64,000 nucleotides of DNA from Hydrocarboniphaga daqingensis (GTDB lineage Bacteria > Pseudomonadota > Gammaproteobacteria > Nevskiales > Nevskiaceae). Position 1 is the first letter of the stretch; each line of letters begins with the position of its first letter. The DNA is taken from the NCBI RefSeq assembly GCF_900129825.1, contig NZ_FQWZ01000001.1, positions 310,001 through 374,000 of the forward strand. The letters are read 5' to 3'. The notes beneath the pieces were generated by a model. That model did no database searches. It was not told the DNA's origin and saw nothing but the letters and a program-made list of their open reading frames with translations. A program made the position numbers and the translations under genes. Shown piece after piece: positions 34,301 through 43,567 of the stretch.

Positions 34301-36265
34301 CTGCACCTCGGCCGACAAGCGCGAAGTCGGCGCCTCGACGCTGAACTGCTGGATCCACAGCGCCGGGCCTTCCTTGGGCGTGATCTGCGTCGGATCGTGG
34401 CTGAGCACGCGCAAGCCGAAGTTTTCCAACGTCGGCATCACATCGGACAGCGCGACCGGATTGTCACGGGCATACAGCGTCAATCGCAGCGCGCGCGGCG
34501 GTACGACGTCGGCATCGAAGATCAGGCGCGGCAACAGCGGCTCAGCCTCGGACAGTCGTAACAGATAATGAAGGTCCGCTTCGGCGTCGGCCGGCGTCAC
34601 CGATTCGGTATACGACTGCGGAAACGCATCGGCGTAGCGTGCCAGCATCACCGTGTCGAGGGCCCCGGCCGTGCGCTGCAACAGCTCGCGCAATTGCTCA
34701 CGCCAGTTGCGCGTCGCGGCGATCAGCCGCTGCTCGATCTGCTCGACGCTCATATCCACCGACGTACCCGGCGGCGTGCGCACGATGTAGCGGATGCGCG
34801 CCATCGAGCCGCGTAGCGAATCGACTTGCCGGTCGATCGACGTACCGCCGAACAACTTCAGCAGTTCGGCGGCGATGCGGTCGCGCAGCTCGCGCGAATA
34901 GCGGTCGCGCGGCAAATAAATCATGCAACTGTAGAAGCGACCGTAACGGTCGCGGCGCAGGAACAGCTTCAGCTGATGGCGGTCGCGTAGTGCACGGATG
35001 CCCATCGCCGTGCGGTACAACTCGTCCTCGGACGACTGGAACAGCTCGTCGCGCGGTAGCAGATGCAGAATTTCGCTGAGCAGCTTGCCGCTGTGGGTTT
35101 GCTCGCCGATGCGCGAGCGCCGCATCACGTAGTCGGCCTTGGCGCGGATCAGCGGGATCGTCCGCGGACGGTCGACATAAACATCCGACGCGAACAGTCC
35201 GACGAAGCGGCAGGTACCGGCGACGGCGCCGTCACTGCCGTACTGCTTGACCGAGATCACGTCCATGTAATCGGCCAGATGGACATGCGCGCGCCGGCTG
35301 GCCTTGGTGACGACGATCAGCCGAGGCGACTCGGCGTACTTGTCGAGTTCGGCCTTGGGCGCGATCAGCGCCTCGGTGTCGGCGTAGCGCTGCCCGGGCC
35401 GTGACAGGCCCAGCGCCGCTTCATGGGTGTGGACCAGTTGCTTGCGGCCGCCGGCCGCCGCAGTGGCCTGGGTTTCGGTATAGCCGAGAAACATGAAATG
35501 ACCGTCCGCCAGCCACTGCAGAAACTCGCGGCCTTCGGCAAATTCGGCCGGGTCCGCCTGCGGCGGCACCGTCGCCAGCCCTTCGGCCAGCGACAACGCG
35601 CGGGCGCGCATGGCCGCCGTGTCAGCGACCGCGCAACGCAGGTCGCCGAGCGCGTCGCGCAATTGCCGCTCCAGCGCTGCATAAGCCGCATCGTTCGGCA
35701 GCGGCTCGAATTCCATGTGGATCCACGACTCCAGTGGCGCGTCGGCATCGCCCACCAATGCGTCCCCGATCGCAGCGATCCGGCCCTGCCCATCACGGCG
35801 GACCTTGAGGATCGGATGCACCGCCCAGTCGATCGACACGCCAGCCTCGCGAACGGCAATAGCGACCGTGTCGACCAGATAGGGCATGTCGTCGATGCAG
35901 GTTTCCACGACCGCCAAGGTTGGCAGTGCGTCACCGTCGCGACCCGGCGGCAGCAGCCGCAAGCGCAGTTCACCCGGCACCCGCCCCTCGCTCCACTGTC
36001 GCTGTCGATGCGCCAGATTCAGCAACTCGTCCGGACTGCGCTGTCGCAGCGCGTCGAGCGAGGCGGTGTCGTAGAACGCGCGGACGAAACCGGCGATCGA
36101 CGTACCCGCTGCGTCGGCGGGCGGACTCGCCGCTTCGAGCTGTGCTAGCAAGCTGTCCTGCTCGCGGGCCGTGTCCGTGGCGGACGTCGGCACCGGCCGG
36201 ACCGGCTCCTGATCCCCTGCCGCAGCAGCGGGCCGGCTCAGGGTGTGGCTCCTCGGGTCATTCAT
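31343..36265 (-). CDS. gdhB: NAD-dependent glutamate dehydrogenase, large (180-kDa) type
   Basis: 1640 residues, the usual size of the L-180 class. The N-terminal half holds ACT-like regulatory domains (for example [30 protein letters not shown]). The catalytic core has [28 protein letters not shown], the Lys-containing [13 protein letters not shown] and the nucleotide-binding [15 protein letters not shown]. It deaminates glutamate to 2-oxoglutarate with NAD+, a catabolic role in bacteria using amino acids, and is often allosterically controlled. It stands 166 bases upstream of the sulfatase and is divergent from the small membrane protein at 36467. The symbol gdhB is one of several in use. 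Confidence 0.95.
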   Translation of the reverse strand: [1640 protein letters not shown]

Positions 36266-36434
36266 TTGTCCTCCGCGACGTTGACGCGCGAAAGCCGCGC
36301 GCCGGCGGTTTTTCTAGTGGCGGCAGTATGCCAGAGCCACTGTCGGCGGCCGTTGCGGGCTGGCAGTCTGCGCTGAGCGGCATCGATCGGCGGTCTGCAC
36401 GGCTTACCCCGTCCATCGATCGGGCATCGGCCCC

Positions 36435-36440
36435 TATAAT
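36435..36440 (+). promoter_or_regulatory. -10 hexamer upstream of the 36467 gene
   Basis: A perfect TATAAT ends 26 bases before the ATG, giving a short leader that contains AGGA. No good -35 hexamer is visible at 16-18 bases. The gap between the divergent gdh gene and this gene is 201 bases. Confidence 0.45.
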
Positions 36441-36466
36441 TGAAGACAAGCCCAGGTGGCAGGAAC

Positions 36467-36994
36467 ATGAATCCAGAACCGAGACAGCAAGCCGCACGTG
36501 CGTGGCGCGGCACCCGCGGCTTTGCCGTGGGACGGCTGCTGTTCTGGCTGCTGCTGGCCGGCTGGGCGGCGATCAGCTGGCAGCTGACCGATGTGCCAGC
36601 GCGGGCGATGCGCTCGCGGATCAACGACCTGTCGGTGATTCCGGGCGCTGGCTTGATCATGCGCGACCCGACCGGGGTGTTCTATCACGTCAACAACGCA
36701 GGCCGAGCGCGGGCGATCTTCCCGGAGCTGGCACCGCCGGTCTACGACGAGGTTTGCCTCGACTGCACGCTGGTCACCGGCGAACAATTGTCCCAAACCA
36801 ACGAGTTCTGCATCGCCGGCTCGCAGAAGTCACTGCCGCGCCTGGAATTTGAATTGCCCTGTCACACATGGGCACCGCTGGGTGAAGGCCATAAAGTGCT
36901 GGCCTTCTGCATGTTCATCGTGCCGCTGCTGGTGTTCTGGGTCGTGCGCGCCGTGTTGCAGCGAGTGGGGACGCCCAGGCCCGCCGCCGGGTAG
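36467..36994 (+). CDS. small inner-membrane protein of unknown function
   Basis: 175 residues, starting at the ATG with AGGA six bases upstream (a longer frame from 36440 lacks this). It has one transmembrane segment near the N-terminus (GRLLFWLLLAGWAAISWQL) and another near the C-terminus (VLAFCMFIVPLLVFWVVRAVL), enclosing a domain of about 110 residues that probably faces the periplasm. That domain has four Cys (CLDC, FCIAG, LPCHT) that could form disulfides. The family is not recognised. Confidence 0.72.
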   Translation: MNPEPRQQAARAWRGTRGFAVGRLLFWLLLAGWAAISWQLTDVPARAMRSRINDLSVIPGAGLIMRDPTGVFYHVNNAGRARAIFPELAPPVYDEVCLDCTLVTGEQLSQTNEFCIAGSQKSLPRLEFELPCHTWAPLGEGHKVLAFCMFIVPLLVFWVVRAVLQRVGTPRPAAG

Positions 36995-37070
36995 GATGGG
37001 GGGATGACCCGTACGCTGTCACACAGGCCAAGGCCCCTACGAGTGGGCATCCAGTACGCTTAAAAGGGAC

Positions 37071-37089
37071 GGCGCGCCGGCCGCGCGCC
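37071..37089 (+). other. hairpin in the leader of the MMPL gene
   Basis: GGCGCGC and GCGCGCC form a 7-bp stem with a 5-base loop about 50 bases before the start codon at 37141. Without a T-tract it may only shape the leader RNA, or end transcription from upstream. Confidence 0.3.
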
Positions 37090-37128
37090 AGCGACAAATA
37101 AATCTAAACCAAGCCGCCGGTGGCGGAC

Positions 37129-37134
37129 GAGGAG
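37129..37134 (+). promoter_or_regulatory. ribosome binding site that decides the MMPL start
   Basis: GAGGAG lies six bases before the ATG at 37141. The longer frame from the GTG at 37120 would bury this site inside the coding region, so 37141 is preferred. Confidence 0.65.
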
Positions 37135-37140
37135 TTTTTG

Positions 37141-39732
37141 ATGCACGGCGAAGCCCAAGGCAAGTTCTCCAAAGCGTTTGTACGCGTCACCGAGCCGATC
37201 GTGTTCGGCAACCGCCCGAGGACGCTGCTGGCGATCTTCCTGACCACGCTGTTCATGGTCTGGCAGGCGCTGCATCTGCAACTCGACACCGGCTACGAAA
37301 AGCAGTTGCCGCTGGGCCATCCGTACATGAAGGTCTTCAAGCAGTACCAGACCGAATTCGGCGGCGGCAACATCGTGCTGTTCTCGGTGCAGCAGAAAGA
37401 AGGCGACATCTACAACCCCGAGTTCATGGAAACGCTGCGCAAGCTGACGCAGACCGTGTTCTTCACCAAGGGTGTCGACCGCGCTCGCGTCAGCTCGCTG
37501 TTCACGCCCGACGTGCGCTATCTCGAAACGGTCGAGGACGGCTTCCGCGGCGGTAACGTGATTCCGGCCGAGTACGCGCCGACGCCCGAGATGGTCGAGA
37601 TCATCAAGAGCAACACGGCCAAGGCCAAGGCGATCGGCCGCTACGTCACCAACGACCAGACCGGCGCGATGGTGTTCAGCGAGCTGCTCGAAATCGACCC
37701 GCTGACCGGCAAGCGCCTCGACTACCTGGCCACCGCCAAGCTGATCGAAGACGTGCGTCAGCGTTTCACCAGCCAGAAGATGTACGAGCTGAAGCTGAAA
37801 AAGGACGTCGATGGCATCCCGGCCGGCACCGTGGTCAAGACCACGTACATGGACCCGCGCAAGTTCACGTTCCGCTTCAGCACGATCGAGACGGTCAGCC
37901 CGACCGACGCCGCCAACATCGTCCAGGTGTCCGGCAGCGACGTCGACGTCGTCGAATCGGACAACCCTGATTACAACCCCAAGGTCGACGTCAATATCGT
38001 CGGCTTCGCCAAGGTCGTCGGCGACATCGGCGACGCGACCTTCGAAGTCGTCGGCTTCTTCGGCCTGGCACTGCTGCTGACCTGGGTCGTGCTGTGGTGG
38101 TACACCGGCTCGGCGGTCATCGCGCTGCTGCCGCTGTCCTGCGGCCTGCTGGCCGTGGTCTGGGAACTGGGCATGCTGCACATGGCCGGCTACGGTCTCG
38201 ACCCGTTCGCGATCCTGGTGCCGTTCCTGGTGCTGGCGATCTCGGTGTCGCACGGCATCCAGATCACCAGCTTCTGGCTGCTGGAAGTCGCCGAGCGCGG
38301 CGCCAACAGCTTCGATGCCTCACGCAACACCTACAAGCGGCTGGTCACGCCCGGCATTACCGCGCTGGTCACCAACGTGGTCGGCTTCGGCACGATCCTG
38401 CTGATCCCAGTCGGCATCATCCGCGAGATGGCGATCAACGCGATGTTCGGCCTGCTGGCGGTCATCGTCTGCAAGAAGATCCTGCTGCCGTGCTTGCTGT
38501 CGTATGCCCACCTGGGCGACCCGAACAAGTTCCGCGATTACCAGCGCAAGCGCGACGCCAGCTTCGAGCCGCTGTGGCGCCTGCTGTCGAAGATCACGCT
38601 CAAGCCGGTGGCCATCGGCGTGCTGCTGGTGAGCTTCGCCGGCTGGGGCGCCGCCGAGATCATCTCCAAGGACCTGAAGATCGGTGAGCTGCACGATGGC
38701 GTGCCCGAACTGCGGCCCGACTCGCGCTACAACCGTGACTCGGCCCAGATCGCCGCGAACTACTCGATCGGCGTGGAGCTGATCAAGGTCATCGCCGAAA
38801 ACAAGGCCGACGGCTGCATCGATTACTCGATCATGGAAGAGATCGACCGCTTCGCCTACCGCATGCAGAACACGCCGGGCGTGCAGTCGACGCTGTCGCT
38901 GCCGCAGCTGGGCAAGCTGGTCTACAGCGCGTTCAACGAGGGCAACCCCAAGTACAACGTGCTGCCGCGGTCTAGCGACGGCCTGGTGCTGGCCGGCCAG
39001 CAGTTCCCGACCTCGACCGGCTTCCTGAACACCGACTGCAGCGCGATCCCGGTGTTGATCTTCATGGCCGACCACAAGGCCGAGACGATCAACACGGTCG
39101 TCGCGGCGGTCAATCAGTTCATCAGCGAACAAGGGCCCAACCCGCAGGTGCAGTTCAAGCTGGCCACCGGCAACGTCGGCGTCATGGCCGCGACCAATGA
39201 CGTGATCCGCGATACCGAGCACACGGTGCTGTTCTGGCTGTTCCTGTGCATCGGCATCTGCGTGTGGCTGAGCTTCCGCAGCTTCGGCAGCCTGGTGTGC
39301 GTGCTGCTGCCGTTGTGGATGGTGTCGGTCATTACCTATGCGGTGATGGTGTTCCTCGATATCGGCCTGAAGGTCTCGACGCTGCCGGTTGCCGCGTTCG
39401 CCGCCGGCATCGGCGTCGACTACGGCATCTACATCTACAGCGTGCTCGAAGAATGTGTCGGCAAGGGCCAGAGCCTGCGCGAGGCCTACGAGAACACGCT
39501 CAAGCAGACCGGCAAGGCGGTGGTCGTCACCGCGCTGGCACTGGCGGCCAGCGTCTGCACCTGGCTGCTGTCGGGCCTGCAGTTCCAGGTCGACATGGGC
39601 ATCCTGCTGACGATCATGTTCCTGGCCAATGCCGCGGCCGCCGTGCTGTTGCTGCCGGCCTTCGCTGCCTTCCTCGTCAAAACCCAGCCTGGCAGCGGCG
39701 ATGCCGCCCATGCCGAAACCGCCAAGGCCTAA
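37141..39732 (+). CDS. MMPL/RND family transporter
   Basis: 863 residues in two halves, each with a transmembrane helix, a large periplasmic loop and five further helices; the first set begins at RTLLAIFLTTLFMVW and the second at KPVAIGVLLVSFAGW. Sequences such as LVPFLVLAISVSHGIQITSFWLLE and FAAGIGVDYGIYIYSVLEE are the TM4-TM5 regions with their conserved acidic/Gly motif. RND-MMPL proteins export lipids or other hydrophobic molecules. It is followed after 13 bases by a YCF48-like gene; in many steroid- or hydrocarbon-using proteobacteria these two families occur together with DUF1302 and DUF1329, none of which are seen here. Confidence 0.9.
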   Translation: MHGEAQGKFSKAFVRVTEPIVFGNRPRTLLAIFLTTLFMVWQALHLQLDTGYEKQLPLGHPYMKVFKQYQTEFGGGNIVLFSVQQKEGDIYNPEFMETLRKLTQTVFFTKGVDRARVSSLFTPDVRYLETVEDGFRGGNVIPAEYAPTPEMVEIIKSNTAKAKAIGRYVTNDQTGAMVFSELLEIDPLTGKRLDYLATAKLIEDVRQRFTSQKMYELKLKKDVDGIPAGTVVKTTYMDPRKFTFRFSTIETVSPTDAANIVQVSGSDVDVVESDNPDYNPKVDVNIVGFAKVVGDIGDATFEVVGFFGLALLLTWVVLWWYTGSAVIALLPLSCGLLAVVWELGMLHMAGYGLDPFAILVPFLVLAISVSHGIQITSFWLLEVAERGANSFDASRNTYKRLVTPGITALVTNVVGFGTILLIPVGIIREMAINAMFGLLAVIVCKKILLPCLLSYAHLGDPNKFRDYQRKRDASFEPLWRLLSKITLKPVAIGVLLVSFAGWGAAEIISKDLKIGELHDGVPELRPDSRYNRDSAQIAANYSIGVELIKVIAENKADGCIDYSIMEEIDRFAYRMQNTPGVQSTLSLPQLGKLVYSAFNEGNPKYNVLPRSSDGLVLAGQQFPTSTGFLNTDCSAIPVLIFMADHKAETINTVVAAVNQFISEQGPNPQVQFKLATGNVGVMAATNDVIRDTEHTVLFWLFLCIGICVWLSFRSFGSLVCVLLPLWMVSVITYAVMVFLDIGLKVSTLPVAAFAAGIGVDYGIYIYSVLEECVGKGQSLREAYENTLKQTGKAVVVTALALAASVCTWLLSGLQFQVDMGILLTIMFLANAAAAVLLLPAFAAFLVKTQPGSGDAAHAETAKA

Positions 39733-39745
39733 GGACAAGATCGCC

Positions 39746-40756
39746 ATGAAGACGACATTCAAAGTTATGGCGCTGGCCGCTGCGGCTGCCGCGTTTTCGC
39801 TGACGGCCATTGGCCAGGATGAAACCTCGACCGCCGCCGAAGCACCGGCAGCGCCGGCCGGCAACACCTTGCGCGCGGCCGAAATCATGCCGCGCGTCAG
39901 CCAAGGCCTGCTGCTGTCGGTGACCAGTACCGGCAACAAGGCCGTTGCGGTCGGCGAGCGCGGCAACATCATCGTCAGCACCGACGGCACGACGTGGACG
40001 CAGTCGCCCTCACCCGTGAATTCGACGCTGACGGCCGTGGCCTTCGCCGATGACGACAACGGCTGGGCCGTCGGTCACGACGCGGTGATCCTGCATACCA
40101 CCGACGGCGGCAAGACCTGGGATGTGCAGCACTTCGATCCCGATCTGCAAAAGCCGTTGCTGAACCTGCTGGTGATCGACGCCCAGTACGCCTATGCGCT
40201 GGGTGCCTACGGCTTGATGCTGCAGACCACCGACGGCGGCGACACCTGGAACGAAGTCGATGCACCGCCGGTTCGCGCCGACGAACTGCACTTGAGCAGC
40301 ATGACCCGGCTCAACACCGGCGAACTGTTCATCGCCGGCGAGCAGGGCACGCTCGCGGTGCGCGGCCTCAGCGGCCCGTGGACGCGGCTCGAATCGCCGT
40401 ATCCGGGCAGCTTCTATGGCGCGCTGCCATGGGGCGAGAAAGGCGCGATCGTGTTCGGCCAGCGCGGCAACATCTTCCTGACCGCCGACGTCCACGCCGG
40501 CTCGTGGACTCAGGTCGATACCGGCTCGAAGCTGTCGCTGTTCGGCGGCACGATCGTCAACGGCAGCGGCGCGCTGCTAGTCGGCGCCGACGACTACTCG
40601 GTGCTGGTCAAGCCTGACGGCAGCTTCGAGGTCGTCACCGACGCCAAGGCGGCGGGTGCGACCTCGGGCGGCACGCTGTCCGGCGTTGCCACGTGGAAGG
40701 ATGGCTTGCTGGTCGTCGGCGAAGCCGGCGTCAAGCCGCTGGCGCTGGGCAACTAA
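39746..40756 (+). CDS. YCF48-like BNR-repeat exported protein
   Basis: 336 residues with a signal peptide (VMALAAAAAAFSLTAIGQ) and a beta-propeller of BNR/YCF48 repeats, seen as recurring TDGTTW, TTDGGKTWD and TTDGGDTWNEV with VGERGNIIVS-type strands. Such proteins stabilise or assemble membrane complexes; the plant/cyanobacterial YCF48 acts on photosystem II, but this one is the periplasmic companion of the MMPL transporter. The Asp/Gly-rich blades could bind calcium. The operon ends in a clear intrinsic terminator. Confidence 0.9.
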   Translation: MKTTFKVMALAAAAAAFSLTAIGQDETSTAAEAPAAPAGNTLRAAEIMPRVSQGLLLSVTSTGNKAVAVGERGNIIVSTDGTTWTQSPSPVNSTLTAVAFADDDNGWAVGHDAVILHTTDGGKTWDVQHFDPDLQKPLLNLLVIDAQYAYALGAYGLMLQTTDGGDTWNEVDAPPVRADELHLSSMTRLNTGELFIAGEQGTLAVRGLSGPWTRLESPYPGSFYGALPWGEKGAIVFGQRGNIFLTADVHAGSWTQVDTGSKLSLFGGTIVNGSGALLVGADDYSVLVKPDGSFEVVTDAKAAGATSGGTLSGVATWKDGLLVVGEAGVKPLALGN

Positions 40757-40781
40757 GCGCCGCGCCGCAATCGCGGCGAAC

Positions 40782-40825
40782 AAGGCCCGGACCGCTGGCG
40801 CATCGCCAGTCGTCCGGGCCTTTTT
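40782..40825 (+). terminator. intrinsic terminator after the MMPL/YCF48 operon
   Basis: AAGGCCCGGAC pairs with GTCCGGGCCTT, and an inner CTGGCG/CGCCAG stem closes on a CAT loop. The stem is followed by a five-T run (40821-40825). It is the best Rho-independent terminator in the window and separates this operon from mutS. Confidence 0.88.
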
Positions 40826-40876
40826 GTTGGCGGCACGTCGCGGGCCGCGGCGACGACGGCCACCACCCCACCCGGC

Positions 40877-40882
40877 TAAAAT
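40877..40882 (+). promoter_or_regulatory. -10-like box immediately before mutS
   Basis: TAAAAT ends nine bases before the mutS ATG (40892), without a Shine-Dalgarno in between. This would give a leaderless or nearly leaderless mRNA. Confidence 0.4.
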
Positions 40883-40891
40883 CGCGGCCAC

Positions 40892-43522
40892 ATGGACAAT
40901 CCCAGCCTCGCCGCCCACACGCCCCTGATGCAGCAGTACCTGAGCATCAAGGCCCAGCATCCGAACACGCTGGTGCTGTTCCGGATGGGCGATTTCTACG
41001 AGCTGTTCTACGACGACGCGCGCAAGGCCGCGCGGCTGCTGAACATCACGCTGACGCGGCGCGGCGAATCCGCCGGGCAGCCCGTGGTGATGGCCGGCGT
41101 ACCGGTCCACGCGATGGAGCAGTACCTGGCGCGGCTGATCAAGGCCGGTGAGTCGGCCGTGATCGCCGAGCAGGTCGGCGAACCGGGCCTCGACAAAGGA
41201 CCGATGCGGCGCGAGGTGGTGCGCATCGTCACGCCGGGCACCGCCACCGACGACAGCCTGCTCGATCCGCGTGCACAGAATCTGCTGGTGGCCATCTGCA
41301 AGCTCACCACACGCGACGGCGAGCGCTATGGCTGTGCCTGGATGGAGCTGTCGTCGGGCCGCTTCAGTCTGCTCGAAACCACCCGCGAAGCCGACTTGCG
41401 CGCCGAGCTTCACCGGCTGCGGCCCAGCGAGTTGCTGCTGGCCGATCACGATGGCGCGCCCTCCGACTTGGGCTTCGATGCAACGCGGCGGCCGCCGTGG
41501 CATTTCGATCCCGCCTCGGCCTACCGCTTGTTGCTGACGCAGTTCGGCACCAAAGACTTGCGCGGCTTCGGCTGCGAAGGCATGGACGCGGCGATCGGCG
41601 CCGCAGGTGCGCTGCTGCAGTACGTGCAGGACACCCAGAAGTCCTTGATGCCGCACTTGAGCGGCGTACGCGTCGAACAGCCCGAAGAGGCGCTGATTCT
41701 CGACCCGTCGACGCGGCGCAACCTGGAAATCGACCGGCGCTTGTCCGGCGAGCTCGACAACAGCCTGCTGCACGTATTCGACAGCTGCATCACGGCGATG
41801 GGCAGCCGTGCCCTGGCCCGTTGGCTGCTGCGGCCGCTGCGCGACCGCAGCGAGCTGGATGCGCGCTACGGTGCAATCGCCAATCTGCTGGATCATGAGC
41901 GCGAGCACCGGCGGCTCAGCGCCGTGCGCGACGCGCTGCGCAACGTCGCCGACCTGGAACGCATTCTGGCACGCTGCGCGCTGCGCTCGGCGCGGCCCCG
42001 CGATCTGGCCGGCCTGCGCGACACGCTGGTGATGCTGCCGACGCTGGCCTCGCTGACCTCGCACCTCGAAGCGCCGCGTCTGCAGACATTGACCCAGGCG
42101 CTGTCGCCGCATGCCGACCTGGCGGCGCAGCTGCAACGCGCGCTGCACGAGCAACCGCCGCTGACGGTGCGCGACGGCGGCATCTTCCAGGCCGGCTACG
42201 ACGCCGACCTCGATCACTTGCGCGCCTTGTCCGAAAACGCAGACGGCTTCCTTCTGGAGATGGAACAGCGCGAACGCGCCGCCACTGGAATCGATGCGCT
42301 AAAGGTCGGCTACAACCGCGTGCACGGCTTCTACATCGAGATCGGCAAGACGCACGCCGCCAAGGTGCCGGCGCATTACACGCGGCGCCAGACGCTAACG
42401 CATTACGAGCGCTACATCACCGAAGAACTCAAGCGCTTCGAAGACCAAGTGCTGTCGGCGCGCGACCGTGCGCTGGCCCGCGAAAAGCAGTTGTACGACA
42501 CGCTGCTCGACCAGCTCGGCGGCCTGCTGCAGCCGCTGCAAGCCACGGCTCAAGCACTGGCCGAACTCGACGTGCTGGCTTGCCTCGCCGAGCGCGCGCT
42601 GACGCTGAATCTGGCACGGCCCGAGCTGGTCGACGACGAATGTCTCAATATCACCGCCGGCCGCCATCCGGTGGTCGAGCGGATGATCGGCTCGGCCTTC
42701 GTCCCCAATGGCCTGTGCCTGGACAAGGACACGCGGCTGCTGGTGATCACCGGCCCGAACATGGGCGGCAAGAGCACCTACATGCGTCAGACGGCGCTGA
42801 TCGTGCTGCTGGCACATGCCGGCAGCTACGTGCCGGCCAGCGCCGCGCGGATCGGACCGGTCGATCGCATCTTCACGCGGATCGGTGCCGCCGACGATCT
42901 GGCCAGCGGCCAATCGACGTTCATGGTCGAGATGAGCGAGACCGCAAACATTCTGCACAACGCAACGCGGCGCTCGCTGGTGCTGATGGATGAGATCGGC
43001 CGTGGCACGTCGACCTATGACGGCCTGTCGCTGGCCCGCGCCTGCGCCGAACATCTGGCGACGCAGGTCGGCGCCTACACGCTGTTTGCGACGCACTACT
43101 TCGAACTGACGCAATTGGCCGAGCGGCTGCCGGGCATCGCCAACGTGCATCTGGACGCCGTCGAGTTCGGCGGCAGCGCCGGCGAAGCGCCCAAGCTGGT
43201 GTTCCTGCATCAGGTCAAAGCCGGACCCGCCAATCGCAGTTATGGCTTGCAGGTGGCGGCGCTGGCCGGCTTGCCGACGCGCGTCGTCTCCCAAGCCCGT
43301 CGCTACTTGGTCGAACTCGAACAGCAACCACCTGCGATAGTCACCGGCGCTACGGCGACGGCCGCGATGCCGCCCGCAGCGTCGCCGCAACTGCCGTTGT
43401 TCCAGGCGCCCAGCATTCCCGCTGAGACGCTGCGATTGCTTGAACAGATCGATCCCGACGGCTTGTCACCGCGCGATGCGCTCGACTGGGTCTATCGGAT
43501 CAAGCAGTCGCTGAAGCACTGA
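40892..43522 (+). CDS. mutS: DNA mismatch repair protein MutS
   Basis: 876 residues, full length. The mismatch-binding N-terminus has the Phe-x-Glu element in [13 protein letters not shown]. The connector and lever/clamp domains follow, including the DNA-contacting [13 protein letters not shown]. The ATPase domain has Walker [16 protein letters not shown] and Walker [17 protein letters not shown], then the ATHYFELT signature His. A C-terminal helical segment after a Pro/Ala linker is the tetramerisation part. It recognises mismatches and recruits MutL. It lies between the YCF48 terminator and the convergent cheB gene. Confidence 0.97.
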   Translation: MDNPSLAAHTPLMQQYLSIKAQHPNTLVLFRMGDFYELFYDDARKAARLLNITLTRRGESAGQPVVMAGVPVHAMEQYLARLIKAGESAVIAEQVGEPGLDKGPMRREVVRIVTPGTATDDSLLDPRAQNLLVAICKLTTRDGERYGCAWMELSSGRFSLLETTREADLRAELHRLRPSELLLADHDGAPSDLGFDATRRPPWHFDPASAYRLLLTQFGTKDLRGFGCEGMDAAIGAAGALLQYVQDTQKSLMPHLSGVRVEQPEEALILDPSTRRNLEIDRRLSGELDNSLLHVFDSCITAMGSRALARWLLRPLRDRSELDARYGAIANLLDHEREHRRLSAVRDALRNVADLERILARCALRSARPRDLAGLRDTLVMLPTLASLTSHLEAPRLQTLTQALSPHADLAAQLQRALHEQPPLTVRDGGIFQAGYDADLDHLRALSENADGFLLEMEQRERAATGIDALKVGYNRVHGFYIEIGKTHAAKVPAHYTRRQTLTHYERYITEELKRFEDQVLSARDRALAREKQLYDTLLDQLGGLLQPLQATAQALAELDVLACLAERALTLNLARPELVDDECLNITAGRHPVVERMIGSAFVPNGLCLDKDTRLLVITGPNMGGKSTYMRQTALIVLLAHAGSYVPASAARIGPVDRIFTRIGAADDLASGQSTFMVEMSETANILHNATRRSLVLMDEIGRGTSTYDGLSLARACAEHLATQVGAYTLFATHYFELTQLAERLPGIANVHLDAVEFGGSAGEAPKLVFLHQVKAGPANRSYGLQVAALAGLPTRVVSQARRYLVELEQQPPAIVTGATATAAMPPAASPQLPLFQAPSIPAETLRLLEQIDPDGLSPRDALDWVYRIKQSLKH

Positions 43523-43525
43523 GCC

Positions 43526-43549
43526 GCCCGGGCCGGCATCGGGCCGGGC
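43526..43549. terminator. hairpin between mutS and the convergent cheB
   Basis: GCCCGGGCCG and CGGGCCGGGC pair at 9 of 10 positions around a 4-base loop in the 45-base gap between the two stop codons. There is no T-tract. Confidence 0.4.
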
Positions 43550-43567
43550 TACGGATGCGTGACGCGA

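Noticed and set aside
32663-34561. 632-codon plus-strand frame
   Set aside because: Antisense to the glutamate dehydrogenase; no recognisable protein features.
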